Assembly: GCA_020152595.1 (NCBI GenBank) | Contig: JAIGNY010002305.1 | Span: forward strand, 1,580,001-1,644,000 | Reading direction: 5' to 3' | Source: Chiridota heheva | Lineage: Eukaryota; Echinodermata; Holothuroidea; Apodida; Chiridotidae | DNA length: 64,000 nucleotides | In this document: one piece after another, positions 1-13,317 of the stretch | Numbering within the stretch: position 1 is the first letter of the stretch | How the letters are laid out: each line of letters opens with the position of its first letter | Position numbers and translations under genes: made by a program | The notes under the pieces: model-generated | The model's input: only the letters and a program-made list of their open reading frames with translations | The model's database searches: none | What the model was told of the DNA's origin: nothing

Positions 1-760
1 TATATGGATGCTTCTGCAATAGCTTGTATCGAAAAAGTTATCCTGTTTAGTTAAAAAAAGAAACTGGTTACCAAGCAAGCACTGCTCTAAATCGAGTAGA
101 AAATTAGATATAAAAATACAGCTCCAGAAAAGATGATCAAGAGTCTCGTCAGCAGAATTACAGAAGGCACAGAGGGCATTGTCGTTGACATGCATAAACT
201 TTAACATATGGTTGGTACCAAGGATGATATGAATGAAGCGGAATTCAAAGTATTGTTTTTTAGTCTCCTTTAATGAATAAAAAGGGGCCATGAAAATATT
301 ACGCTATGGCTGAATGCCCAAATTAAACTCAACATTCCATTAAGCCAAGGCAATGCGTGGAGATATAATGGAGTTAATTAATTTGTTATAAAAGGAGCGC
401 GAACTCAAAAGACGGTTTGTGAATTGTAATAATGGAATCATTCACAATACAGTGTCTATCATACAATAGATTGTTCATCCAACACTTCGGAATTGCGGAA
501 AGAAGACCATGGAGAAGTGTAAAAGGAAAATAATTCAATGAAAAGACATTCCTGAAGCTATCATAGCTTAATGGACGTGACTCATCATCTAATAAATCTT
601 TAACAAAAGTTACTCCTTTCAAATGCATAAACTTATAATACACAATCTTATTATCGATCTTTATATGGGAATTATTCCAGATAATTTTATTGGAATAGTT
701 ACATGTGGAACTGTAGTTATAAAATGCCCATGCAGTGCATGCATTTTTTTATTTTATAAA
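1..760 (-). mobile_element. L1/Tx1-like LINE, 3' part of ORF2, truncated by window edge
   Basis: The - strand encodes the C-terminal region of an L1-type reverse transcriptase ORF in decayed form. Reading down from about 720, a stretch ending in WNNSHIKIDNKIVYYKF leads into an 85-codon frame (643-386) whose GVTFVKDLLDDE and LLSAIPKCW segments are typical of the region after the RT domain. A second open frame at about 290-1 contains the zinc-knuckle-like motif CAFCNSADETLDHLFWSC (C-x2-C-x8-H-x4-C), which marks the L1 C-terminus. The two blocks lie in different frames and a stop falls between them, so the copy is dead. The 3' end lies beyond position 1. Family-level assignment is by motif only. 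Confidence 0.75.
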
Positions 761-1151
761 AAGGTTAGTTATAATAATGTCCCAATTATGATAATTACAT
801 TTAAATAGAAAGTATTTACCATAATTTTATCTCAAATCAACACAGATTTACACGGCAATATCACCCCAAAACAACATGGAAATGTAGCTATTTAGGCCCC
901 AGCCCTATACATTTCCATTTTTTATGGGGACATTTAGTTTTAAAACCGAAACACCAGCGTTCATTTAGGTACCTTTTGTTTTGAACTACAGAAGAAGAAA
1001 ACACGCAAAATACATTTTTTTCCCCTCATCAATATTGACCCACAAATATTTTGCTTCGTATTAAGTAGTATCTCTACAAATACCCTTGTTAACTTGATCT
1101 TGTACCATTCAATTTACAATTGATGATGGAAGCCACTGTTCTATGAAAATC

Positions 1152-1541
1152 TTAATTAAATAATAGCAACATCTCATTCCCAACATCAGTTTCAGACTTT
1201 CTGGGAGGATCCTCTCTTGCTTCAGTATGGATTCCTGCCTCAGCATCCCCAGTCCGGGTCCCGCTGGTACTTGGTAGGCCTACATGTAAATAATGAGCTT
1301 CATCGGTACTGACTTCCGTGACTTTCTCGCTCTTTCCAAATCTTGATGCAGCTGCGGCTGCCACAAACGGGTCAACTGGGGCATTGGCAGTATCAAATGG
1401 TATATGCACTCCTTTTGGAAATAGATCCTTATGATATTTTACATTAGGGATTTTCAGATAGTCATAGTCATTATCAAGTTGTCGGTTGCACAGTCTACAT
1501 TGTAACTTAGTTCTGACAGGTTTTTTGCGTTTTTTCTCCAT
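1152..1541 (-). CDS. Unidentified protein-like ORF, 129 codons, possibly a gene fragment or exon
   Basis: An open frame on the - strand begins with an ATG in good context (gtcaggATGG) and encodes a basic start, MEKKRKKPVRTK, then a CRLCNRQL segment with a C-x2-C pair, an alanine run (residues about 73-78) and a polar, acidic tail. Composition is protein-like rather than simple-sequence, unlike most open frames here. I do not recognise the family. It could be a first exon of a - strand gene, a domesticated or dead transposon fragment, or chance. No partner exon was identified. Confidence 0.3.
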   Translation of the reverse strand: MEKKRKKPVRTKLQCRLCNRQLDNDYDYLKIPNVKYHKDLFPKGVHIPFDTANAPVDPFVAAAAASRFGKSEKVTEVSTDEAHYLHVGLPSTSGTRTGDAEAGIHTEAREDPPRKSETDVGNEMLLLFN

Positions 1542-3480
1542 CCTGACCGTGACAAAACTTGCTTTCTCGTAATTATTATACCAGGGATTTCTTATGATTA
1601 TACCATTCGATTAAACGAAATTTACGTAGTTTATGAAAAGTGGGACTCAGAGATCCTCTACCAACTTGCAGCAGCCACAAGTTGCCATGGTTATAAGGAC
1701 GAGGGCGTTATCTGACCTCTTATATTATAAAATTGGTTGAAACGATAGCTTCAATTGTGATTCAATTAAACAAGTTGAAAACAAGATCTACAGTCTTGTA
1801 CAGACAAGGAGTTATTTGATGTGTTTAATCATGTGAATATTTTTGTTCTTCTTTAAATTGAGAACAAAGTGTAAATGTGCATTGATTAGCGATGAACATG
1901 GGTTGATGAAGTTTCGTTTTTAAGGTTATAAATAATCAAGTTTCTCGACAAAGTTCAAATTTCCCCGACATAACTATTTTTCATTTTTTTGAAATGGCTT
2001 TCATTTCCGATTATTCATCTCATTAGGGAAGATCGGTGAAAATTTCCCGACAAAGTAACCATTTTCCCGACAAAAATCGCGGTTGGAGTGGGGTGGGGGA
2101 GGATGAGGGGTGACACTCCGGGGGGTGACACCCCACACTCCCCGGTCGCCACGTCCCTGGATATGATGGCGACTGGTGGGCCAACATCTTGTATCATGAT
2201 AAATTGATATGATCTATTTGAAAAATATAAATGAAAAACAAAATAAACAAGTGCACTTAAGAAATCAACACGAAACATACGAAACGATTTATATAAAGAA
2301 AACAAATGAATAGAACTGTAATACACTTCTGACTTCATACTTAATTTTAGCATCATAAAGTTACGATGAACCATATACGTAAACGCAGTTACATACTTGG
2401 TACACGCGCATGAAACAAAAAATTTCCGCGAAACTTTCCACGAAATTCTTGCATGTGGGGCCTCACCATCATCAATGTACGTCTATACAGCGACGAACCC
2501 GAACAGACGAACCCGAACAATATATTTATAGTTGCTGGTTGCTGGGATGTATCATTACACTTATAGGGGAGTTCATTTTGTAGGTTAATCAAAAAAAGGT
2601 TACATTAACTTGGGATTTTCCCGAAATTGGGTGGTAAATTAATGTGTTATTAGGCCTAGGAATTTTAAGAGAAAAATTGAAGGAAAAAAAAAGAAGAGGG
2701 GAAGTTGCGTATTTCTATGATAATTAATTCGTTCGTCGACTTGCTTTGATGCTACGATTGCAGCTGGTATTATTAATCAAATTCCATACCAACTTGAAAG
2801 CAAAATTGGTTTAATTTAAAATGTAGAGAACAAACTAATTAGTAACAATAGCTTAAGTATGCTCAGCTGTTTAACTGTAAGAATTTAGGTTAAAAATACT
2901 CAACCAGTATGCATTGGTTAAATTCTAAATTAAGTATCATATTTGTAAAAATATAAATCATTGTGAAGATACATAACGAAACCTTGAAATGTATAATTAC
3001 TATCTTGAGAAAGACTAGTTCTGACAAACAGACAAAGGATACAAAGACGCCGCAGTCAATAAGGAAGAAGTGGGATAAAGATCCGTAGGTAATAAGACCA
3101 TGGGCGTCGCGAAGATTTCTCCGACGGGAGTCTATGTTTCCTCCTTATGGGGTTAAAATTCGAATCAATATGACATTGTTCCTTTCCGTACACAATTTGA
3201 CTGCAGATTGAATACAAACTTTCTCCGATCGTCGGGCGCGCCAGTCCCGGACGGGGACTGTATACCCATTGGTCCTTGCGGGCCGCCACTCCTGGGGTAT
3301 ACTGTATACAAAAAAATGTAAACAGATGAAAACATGACTCATTATTAGTCATCTTAGTTAGAACTTAGAAAAGAAGATTAGTGACAGGGAGGAAGCCTAA
3401 ATGGAAGCATGGGAGGGGGGGAGGGGAGGGGGGGGTTGAAAAGCTTGCCGGTGGGATCTAGTCTAAACAAAGGCAAACAA
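1542..3480. other. Unassigned intergenic sequence
   Basis: AT-rich sequence with short open frames on the - strand only (2015-2374, 2389-2592, 3056-3352) that show no recognisable domain. A GC-rich patch at about 3225-3300 and a G-run at 3413-3435 stand out locally. A short direct repeat of cgaacccgaaca lies at 2492-2519. No gene is supported. Confidence 0.5.
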
Positions 3481-3511
3481 TATTCATCATCGTGAGTCTC
3501 GACCACCGACA

Positions 3512-4200
<689 letters not shown>

Positions 4201-4204
<4 letters not shown>

Positions 4205-4692
4205 TCGTCATCGTGATCAATATTGTGATCATCATCAGCATACATACGATCACCATCATGATCACCATCACCATACACCACTACCATCATCATCGTGATC
4301 ATGATCATCCTCAACGTCATTTTCACGACCACACCATACCTCACCACCACCGTCATCATCATGACCAACACCACTATACACTACCAACATCATCATCATG
4401 ACTAATATCACCATACACCGCCACCACCGCCACCACCGCCACCACCATCATCATTACCATCATCATCATCGTCGTCGTCATCGTGATCAATATTGTGATC
4501 ATCATCACCATACATACGATCACCATCATGATCACCATCACCATACACCACTACCATCATCATCGTGATCATGATCATCTTCAACGTCATTTTCAAGACC
4601 ACACCATACCTCACCACCACCGTCATCATCATGACCAACACCACTATACACTACCAACATCATCATCATGACTAATATCACCATACACCGCC

Positions 4693-4726
<34 letters not shown>

Positions 4727-4735
4727 TAATCGATA
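4201..4735. repeat. Two tandem copies of a 270-bp CAT-derived block
   Basis: The block starting gtcgtcgtcatcgtgatcaa at 4201 recurs at 4471 with the same internal order of variant triplets and only scattered substitutions. It appears to be degenerated CAT microsatellite that was later duplicated as a unit. Confidence 0.9.
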
Positions 4736-4890
4736 CCGAAATTTGGGATCTCAGGAATGTCTTTGTGTCAATAATGTTATTCACTAACAGTGCACTGTCA
4801 GTTTGCATTGTGGGCATTGGCTACATGGTAACGAGATGATATGGCAACGGAGGTGCCACGCCCATTTGATATTAAACACCTTCGGTTTTA

Positions 4891-5960
4891 AAATCATTTT
4901 AAATATATCATATCCTTAAAGGGGCGTAGGTACGTAATAATACGATAATATTTGAAAGAAAACAAGTTGATATAGGTACTAAATTTTACGGAAGTATAGA
5001 AGGGACTTTAGGGATGTTTTCCCCGAGATAATAACTTGTTTCCCAAGATAATAACTTGTTCCCCGAGATAATAACTTGTTCCCCAAGATAATAACTCGTT
5101 CTCCCGAGATAATAACTTGCTCCCCGAGATAATAACTCGTTCCCCCGAAATAATAACTCGTTCCCCATGTTAAATATATCATATCCTTAAAGGGGGCGTA
5201 GGTACGTGATAATACGATAATATTTGAAAGAAAACAAGTTGATATAGGTACTGAATTTTACGGAAGCATAGCAGGGACTTAAGAAATGTGTCCCCCGAGA
5301 TAATAACTCGTTCCCCCGAAATAATAACTCGTTCCAACGAGATAATAACTCGTTCCCCATGTTAAATATATCATATCCTTAAAGAGGGCGTAGGTACGTG
5401 ATAATACGATAATATTTATAAAAAAACAAGTTGATATAGGTACTGAATTTTACGGAAGCATAGCAGGGACTTTAGGAATGTTTTCCCCAAATAATAACTC
5501 GTTCCCCCAAGATGATAACTCGTTCTCCCGAGATAATAACTTGTTCCCTAAGATAACAACTCCTTCCCCAAAAATAATAACTCCTTTCCCATATTAAATA
5601 TATCATATCTTCAAAGGGGGCGTAGGTACGTAATAATACGATAATATTTGGAAGAAAACAAGTTGATATAGGTACTGAATTTTACGGAAGCATAGAAGGG
5701 ACTTAGGGAATTTTTCCCCCTGAGATATTAACTCGTTCCCACAAGACAATAACTTGTTCCCCGCGATAATAACTCGTTCCCCGAGATAATAACTCGTTCC
5801 TCGGAGATGATAACTCGTTCTCCGAGATAATAACTCGTTCTCCCGAGATAATAACTCGTTTCCCCGAGATAAGAACTCGTTCCCCCCAGATAAGAACTCG
5901 ATCCCGCGATAATCTAGTTCCCCCGAGATATAATAAGTAGATCCCCCGACTGTTCGATAG
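4891..5960. repeat. Composite array of about 21-bp 'ataactcgttcccc' repeats in four larger units
   Basis: Runs of a 20-22 bp motif around gagataataactcgttcccc alternate with a conserved spacer that begins taaatatatcatatcctta. The spacer recurs at about 4899, 5171, 5362 and 5597, giving four higher-order units of about 190-270 bp. The motif has short self-complementary ends (cgag...ctcg). Open frames on the - strand here are by-products of the repeat. Confidence 0.93.
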
Positions 5961-6099
5961 ACAACATGTCCTGCAAGCTGAAGTGATGTAAGTTGCAACA
6001 AATACACGAGTTTTCTAATTTGCAAATTTTTGAGGGAAAATGAAAATCCCCCTAACCTGGCGCTATGAAGCACTATGAATGGGGCTCACTCCCCTTCAT

Positions 6100-8504
6100 C
6101 ACACATTCATGAAAATAAGAGAAGGGGGGGGGGAGCTCAAGGGGAAAACACTTTAAAGGGGCTTTTGAAATTTACATGTGAAATAAAACAGGAAAGTTTC
6201 TAACAATTATGTGTTCATTTATTTTTGGATTACTTTTCAAAATCTTCTGAATTCTCTCCCTCTTAATAAGTCAAATTCATCCGAGCCATTAGGCTCATAG
6301 AACCGGTTTTTATCCCCAGTTTTCATGGTGAGAGCGGATAAGAGCACATGACTTCCCCTGGCAGCAGGTTAATTTCCCAACAATGATGATACTCATTTCA
6401 CAGCTGAGTGGACTGGAAAGTCTCTTGTAAAGTCTCTTGCTTAAGGACCCAATGCAGCACTCCCTTTCCCCTCCCCTTAATATTTTTTATTTTTTTTAAA
6501 GAATACAACTCTTGGCCCTAAGTAAGAAGAATATCTCCTCTGTTCTTTATTATCTACATCTCCCGCGTTTATTCGTGTCTTGTAAAGGGGAAGTTAAGTA
6601 GGAAGTTGGTTTAGCATACCATCGCATATCCTGAGTGCTCCGCCCCCATTTACCCCCGGCATTTACCCCGGGTGCAATAGTAAATTTTCCCCCCTGTAAA
6701 TTTGGGCCCACCGGTCCTTATTTCCTAAGGAATGTCTAGTGAATTTAGCCTCCTCCTTACTGATTTTCCCCCATAAATTTTGGCCCCTGGTCCTTATTTT
6801 CTGAGGAATGTCTAGTAAATTTGGCTCCTTCCGGACTGATTTTATAAGGTAATTTACTGGTGTGTCTGTACGGTTCCTTCAATTAATTTTGTATACTGAA
6901 GTAATAAGCTGAAACCGAAATTAGTAATATTTATGTACGGAGTACAGCGCCGCTGTACTCGTAGAAATTGCCCACGAACAGAAAAAGAAATATAATATTT
7001 TTGGTGCTTTGGGATACACCAAAGAAAAAAAAGATTTACAGTGAAGGGAGAAGAAGGGTTTTTTTTTTTGCAAAAGGGGGACAAGTTGTTGTCTCGTCCG
7101 TTGAGAATTTCCTAGGAAAGAAGGGCCGGGGCCCAAATTTCCTAGCAAACCGTTTTTACTTTCAGGAGGGGGGGCCAAATTTACTGGATGGCTACGGCTT
7201 AATTGTCGGGGGCTAGATGGAGGGGGAGATTAAAACACCCATAAAACATGGTTTAGTGAAGCCATTGTGCCAACACACATTCCTGCATAACAATAGGAAC
7301 AATGCCTTGCGATATTGCGCAGGATATCACTGGTAATCTTGTTGGAAAGTACCTCCAACCATGAAGCTAGTAATAGCTCCATGCTCCCACTGAACAAAGA
7401 ATGATACACCATTACATTAATCTTATTTCGGTAAAGGGATGGGATTGTGAAGGTCAAGTACTCGAATTAAAAAAGAAAGAAAAAAAGAACCTGTTATTGC
7501 TCGTAATGTGTTCCGCGAAAAATAACAAGTTACAAATAATATCGTGATTCAACTGACAAGCTCCTGTTACAATACTGTCTCAGTTAATAGTTGTGTCGAG
7601 CCAAAATGCATCAGTTTTTAAACTGGGGAAAAACTTAAAATTAATGAGTCCTTAAATGTGTCTCTCGGCTTTGATTTTGCAGTGATAATGATATTGATCT
7701 TTCATCCCCCCAAAAAAGAGAAGTCTTTTTCTTTCTTATTTTTCACAACGGGGACATTTCAAGAAATCATGACCAAATAGTGTTTTACATTTTCATTTTT
7801 GTGTATGTTTTTCTTATGTTAGGCCTACCGTGTTCAATTATTCATGGATTGATGACTTCAATGTTTAAGTCAAAATCGTTTTTTTTAAACTTTGGTTCAT
7901 TTTAAGCCTATACTTATTTGTGCACTGAAATTTTACTCAACAGAATGAAACAAAAGTGACTGAAAAAGAAATAATCAACTCACTCAATTTTGCCAATTTT
8001 ATTCGGAAGTTAATCCTATAAAAATAATGATAAATATCAGTAATATTGTTCGTGAAATCACTCACGGTTAATGGTCCAAACTTAACAAAATTCCTACTGT
8101 CCCGGCATGTAAATGAAGTACCCCTACACTATTCAAAAGGTAGATCCTTGTGTAAAAAGCTCTCCCAAGTCTTTGTTTCATTTGGTAACAAAATTTGTTG
8201 ATAAAAGATATAGATTATGAAGTTATATGGCAAACTGGTATGCACCATTGAAAGGTTGAATGGAAATAAACTCAGATCAGCAAATTTCTCAATTCATCAG
8301 CATTCCTGCAAACTTTGCACCCACAGCTTTCTGCTATCTCAGAACATAAAATATTTTTTTATGGGAACTCAGAACATAAAATGAAAGATATCATATTTCA
8401 TTTTTAAACAAAACCTAATTCAGATTTTGACCTTGCCCAGGTTGGGAACTGCTATGAAAACCAAAACAAAAGTAGGGAGGGACGGAGACACCCAACATAA
8501 TGCT
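6100..8504. other. Intergenic sequence with decayed repeats
   Basis: No gene is supported. At 6277-6460 there is similarity to 61470-61612 (ccattaggc...catggtg...gat...actcattt), resembling a repeat widespread in marine invertebrates. At 6690-6840 a segment of about 75 bp (aaatt..ggcccc.ggtccttatttyct.aggaatgtctagt) occurs twice in tandem. The rest is AT-rich with homopolymer runs. Confidence 0.45.
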
Positions 8505-9040
8505 CCTGCCCCCCCCCCTCCTCCCCTCCTGCCCCTCCCCTTCTCTGCCCTTCCTTCTCTCTCCCTTTTTTCTTCCTGCCCCTCCCCTGCTCCCGCCCAT
8601 CCCTTTTCTGCCCCCCCCTTTCCCACCCTCCCCCCTCCCCTTCTCCCGCCCCCCCTTTTCCTGCCCCCCCCTTCTCCTGCCCCCCTTCTCCCCTCCCCCC
8701 CTTCTCCCCCTCCCCTCCCGTCCCTCCTTCTCCCGCCCTCCCTTGTCCCTGCCCCTTCAGCTCCCCCTTTCCCGCCCTCCCTTCCGCCCCCCCCCTTCTC
8801 CTGCCCCCCTTCTCTCCCCCCCCCCTTCTCCTCCCCTCCCCTTCTCCCACCCTTCCTGCCCCCACCCCTTTCCTCCTGCCCCTCCCCTTCTCCTGCCCCC
8901 CCTTCCCTTCCTGCCCCTCCCCTTTTCTGCCCCTCCCCCCTTGCCCTCCTGCCCCTCCCCTTCTCCTGCCCCCCTCCTGCCCCTCCCTTCTCCTGCCCAT
9001 CTCCCTTCTCCAGCCCCCCCTTCTCCTGCCCACCCATCGA
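8505..9040. repeat. Pyrimidine-rich minisatellite (ccccttctcctgcc)n
   Basis: About 535 bp on the + strand composed almost only of C and T with regular G, built from degenerate 14-19 bp units around cccccttctcctgcc. Every frame on both strands stays open (Pro/Ser/Leu-rich or Gly/Arg/Glu-rich), which explains the long apparent ORFs. The purine:pyrimidine asymmetry makes it a candidate for non-B DNA (inference). Confidence 0.95.
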
Positions 9041-10131
9041 CCAAATTATACATATATAAAGGAGTATTTTCCACCCTAATTTCAATAATCTGTTAGTCTA
9101 AAATGTCTTTTCATGCATACAAACATACAAAAGAGAAAATCTCACATGAGAAATAGCCTCCTCCTCCTCCCTCCCCTCCCTTCCTCCCACAACTCATTGC
9201 TGTTGTTTTTGTGGACAAATAAAAAAAACATGGGGGAAATTAATGGACCAAATTATGCATATATAAAAGAGTATGCCCCCACCCTAATTTCAATAATCTG
9301 ATATTCTAAAATGTCCTTTAAGCTAAACATTATAGAACCCCCTCCCTCTGTCGTAGAACCCCACCCCTCTTCTTGTTGTCGTCAAAATTCAATTTTGTGG
9401 ATAAATTTTAGAAATTTGGGAGGGGAAAAACTATCTACCAATTATGCTATTAGGCCTATATCACTTTAAATGACATACACATTCGCTTAACAGTCCCTCG
9501 ATCTCCAGGCACTTCCAACACCGAGCTCCATGTGTTCTGTCCGAAAGGATGGGGGGATGTGCATTCGGATACAAAAGTTACCACTTTGTTTTTGTTTGAT
9601 AACCAGATCACAAGGAATCCCCTAAATATGTCATGGCATATTTGGAATACAATGAAAAATCAGAGCTGCATGCAGAATATTATTCTCAAATCTTTATTCT
9701 AACTTAAATGTGTAAAATTTGCAACCAAATTTTGTCTTTTATCTGCAATTGTTTTCAAAACAAATAAAAGCAATGTTACTTCTGGTTGGTCTATAACCAG
9801 GAAAGCCCATTTAAGAACCTGGCACCAGGTTTCTACAAACTTATCATCCATGGAGTTGGTTGTTGATATGTATCATGTTTTATTGACACTTTTATGTAAA
9901 CAGATAAAACCATACAGGATGGGGAATAGACATCTAGCATTTTGTGAAGTGTAAAAATGTTAAAGAAATTCACTGAGCACAGGAGAGGGGTATTGGGGGG
10001 ACTAGACTTTCATTTTTGGGTGGAAAACAAATCAAGAAAATGGGAGAGTGACAAGTTTATTTACCAAATTATGTTTTCATTAATGAGAATACCCCCACCC
10101 CAGATTTGATAATCTAGCAATCCCATTTTGT
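9038..10131. repeat. Three spaced copies of a ~70-bp repeat
   Basis: A segment running from gaccaaattat through the ccaccctaatttcaataatct core to aaaatgtc is found at 9038-9107, 9246-9315 and, more diverged, 10060-10131. They are partial tandem-array remnants separated by single-copy sequence and a short poly-C stretch (10269-10281). Confidence 0.7.
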
Positions 10132-12451
10132 CCCTTCAAACTTGCTCAGGGGGTTCATAACGAAAAACCAACCCTTTCACCTACCAATAGCCATTTACTC
10201 CCTCCACCTATATCCCATTTACCCCCATAACAAAAAAAACACAACCCTCCCACCCACCTGTAGCCGTTTTCCCCCCCCCCTCCCGCCCTTTACCATTACC
10301 ACTTAAGTTGATGCGGTAGACAAAAATATCAAAATGCATGGAAATGAAGAGGGGGCAGACCATTAAACTTCTGTTAGTATTTTCCTTTAAATGTGTCAAT
10401 CTTAATTTTGAACTGGATCATACTTAATTTTGTAAACAAAACTGTCAGGGTGCCTGGGAAGGGGCTGAGGCATTATTTATGATTACTTAGAAAAGTTTGG
10501 TGTTTTGTTTTGGTATGTGTGTGGAATTCAAATATTTTAGTGGTTTGATTGGCACCTTCAAAGAAGCCTTGTTAAGGATATTTTTACATGATCATAAAGA
10601 AATGATAATAAATTCCTGGTGTAAAATTTGGGACACATTTGCTTGATTCAGTTGCATCTGCATTGTTTTGTTACAGTTCTGTAGTTCTGGAAATAGAATT
10701 TGATGAATATTCTGATTTTATGCATACTTTTCAACAATTGAAAATCACATGTATTTTCAAAACACGGAGTAAGATTTTTTTGCCGGAATTTCATTTGTTG
10801 TTATTTTATTATTTTTGGTCTTGTTTTCTTTCATGTTTCACTTTATTTGTTTACAGAATAAAACCACAAATTATGTTTTCGTTTCTTATTACGTTATCAA
10901 CTTTCTTAATATTTGGAGGAGAGATTTCAGGACTTAATTTCACCCGAGTTTTTGGAATAGATATATATTTCGGATAAAACATGAAATCTGAGTAAGATGA
11001 TTATACTTTTATTTATTTATTTTGTTTGTATTTTGTTTCGGGCCGCGCCCACGACGACAGCAGGGGCCACGCTTTCCCATTTTTCAAGTAGTAATCTTTT
11101 TTGTTGGAAGTTCATTTTAATTTAAATAATGAATACAAATCTCTGTGATAGGCCTCTAAATGGAGGATATTTCCCCACCCTGGGAATTTTCCACGATGCT
11201 AACAACAGTAACGATAGTGTGCGGCATACAAACAATCTGAACGAAATTAGTTTGAAAAGAAACAACAACCAGCATAATGAAGTCAATATATTAAGATAAT
11301 ATAGAAAAGAGTACAAACAAGTTTTTATGGGAATTTATTTTAGAGAGAGAAAAAAGATGCACGGTGTAGGCCTAAAGCCCGGGAGTCCTTCAAGAAGTAG
11401 AATAGTTTTTCTTCCCTCTGCTTCATTACAACAACAGGACTAGAATAAACTAAAACATGTTCCGTGAATTGGATACAATTTTACATAATTTTCATGACTA
11501 TAATCAGGAATATGTCACTTTTATATCTAAAATAACTAGTGTCTGTTATAATCATCAAAGTAACGGCCTTCTTCACTTGCCTCGTTCACTTGACCAGAAA
11601 TTTCACTAGTCTCAAAATGTAAATGAACTACGATATTTAGGGAAAAATTTCAAGAGTATTTGGACCACTATTTCATTGAATTCTAATCACAATCGTGCCC
11701 AGTTTTTAATCCCGTTACAGGTAACAGTTATACCCAAAAAAGTTGTACTTGTTAAGAACATTATTAAACTTCAAATTCACTCATTTACATGTGACATTAC
11801 CGTGAGATTCTCCGTGATTTTGGAGTGATTAGGGGCTATTGTATTCAGCACACAATGGATGGAAGTTAATGAGCTCTCTGCCTGAGTGCATTTGGGTCTT
11901 TTAATCCGTACGTGACTCCACGGAAAAACGATTTCTTTTGTTCACACGGCTTAAAAAAGAACGCAAAATCCTGCATATCTCGAGATGGCTATGCTACCTA
12001 AGCTTTTGTAAATTGTATGTTACTCTAAGTAAGTTATTCACTTTTGAGTCATCCAGGCTGTAAATAGTAAAGTTTGGCCTGCGCCTAACGTTAGTGAGCC
12101 TACACCTCAATTCTCGAGGTCGACATCCGGGAATGTTGTGGTGCACGGCGACGTAACAATGCTTTTTTGACAATCTCAAACTTTAGTCAAAGGGGAAAAC
12201 AAAGTCAGTTATTATTGCAGTCAATGTGAGAAAAACATAGTTTTCGTCATTTTTCAACAAATACTGGACAGAATTTATTTTTCTTTACAAATGTTGTGTA
12301 TTAGATAATATTTTCCAAAATATTTATGTACCATTAATTTTTGATGAATGGCTGAGGCGATACAAAGTATTCATAAAAAATATCCCATTGACGGTATGAT
12401 GAAAGTTTTCCCTCCAACTTGGCAAAACCATACTGAACCCGTACACGGTTA
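10132..12451. other. Unassigned intergenic sequence
   Basis: AT-rich, with a poly-C run near 10270 and short ORFs lacking recognisable domains. A locally CpG-richer patch at about 12060-12160 could hold regulatory or untranslated exon sequence upstream of the kinase gene, but no splice-site or promoter evidence is clear enough to call it. Confidence 0.4.
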
Positions 12452-12759
12452 TGCACTTGTCAATTGTGTGACTCACCCCTACACCCCCGGACAAGGTGAG
12501 TTATTGCACCAAAGTTGGTGCACAAAACATGTACATTTATGCACCCCCAGTCACTTGGGCCCCTGACAATTTTTGTGAAATTACTCACCCAAAATCAATC
12601 ACCTCTGTACAAAGTAAATGGGCCTGAAGTAACTTGACCCACCCCAGAGTCATTGTGGTGACTGACAATTTGGTACAATAAAGCACATGTGATTCACTAT
12701 TCAACTTTGACTGACATTGCCGGCGGTAGTAGGGGTGAGTCATATAACTGACAAGTGCA
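12452..12759. mobile_element. Palindromic MITE, copy 1
   Basis: A 308-bp element bounded by inverted repeats: tgcacttgtcaattgtgtga at the left and its complement at the right, with the similarity extending through actcacccctac inward. A second copy with the same ends lies at 21784-22010. No coding capacity. The target duplication is unclear; flanks are A/T-rich. Confidence 0.8.
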
Positions 12760-12860
12760 TTATTGATGATACCGGATTTGAATGCAGACTGCGCTGCAGT
12801 AACGTACGTACTGTAATGTCACTACGGTATACGTAACGTAACTGCTACAAATTTACATAC

Positions 12861-13317
12861 CAGACCCCTAGCTTTGCTGTTTCACAGGGGTAGCCTGTTC
12901 TGCCCCTCCGTGGGTCCCACTACTCCGCTGGGGTTCGCCCTGCCTACTGGGGTCTGCCCTGCCCCCTGGGGTCCGCCTTGCCCCTCATGAAAAAAAAATT
13001 AGATTTTTTTTTTTTTTTTTAATCTTAATGATCTTAATTAGCCTCATAAATGAGATACCTACATGGATACAGAACACAGAATGATAGCATAGTAAGCAAT
13101 TGTCCTGTTTGGCTAATGAATGTCTTTATCATTCAGAATAACTTCATTCTGAGATGCATGATTGTAGCTAAAATCCGAGGGCTTCTTTTTCAGGGGATTG
13201 AGCCATAGGGGGGCCCTGTGACTCCGTACCCAAAATACGCAGTGCTTTGTGCACGCATTAATGCGCCCCTCAACAAGTCTAGCACCCTGCCCCTTTTTAA
13301 ATCAAGCTAGGGGTCTG
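12861..13317 (-). mobile_element. AGACCCC MITE with internal minisatellite, copy 1
   Basis: A 457-bp element with ends cagacccctagctt / aagctaggggtctg, flanked on both sides by CATAC (12856-12860 and 13318-13322), read as a 5-bp target duplication. Orientation is reversed relative to the other copies. Near its left end (12900-12988) are degenerate units of a ggggcagggcggacccc-type minisatellite. Four further copies lie at 20010, 36918, 46342 and 60188. Confidence 0.88.

Noticed and set aside
8420-9096. Pro-rich and Gly/Arg/Glu-rich open frames of about 200 codons
   Set aside because: They are translations of a C/T-rich minisatellite and are open in nearly every frame.
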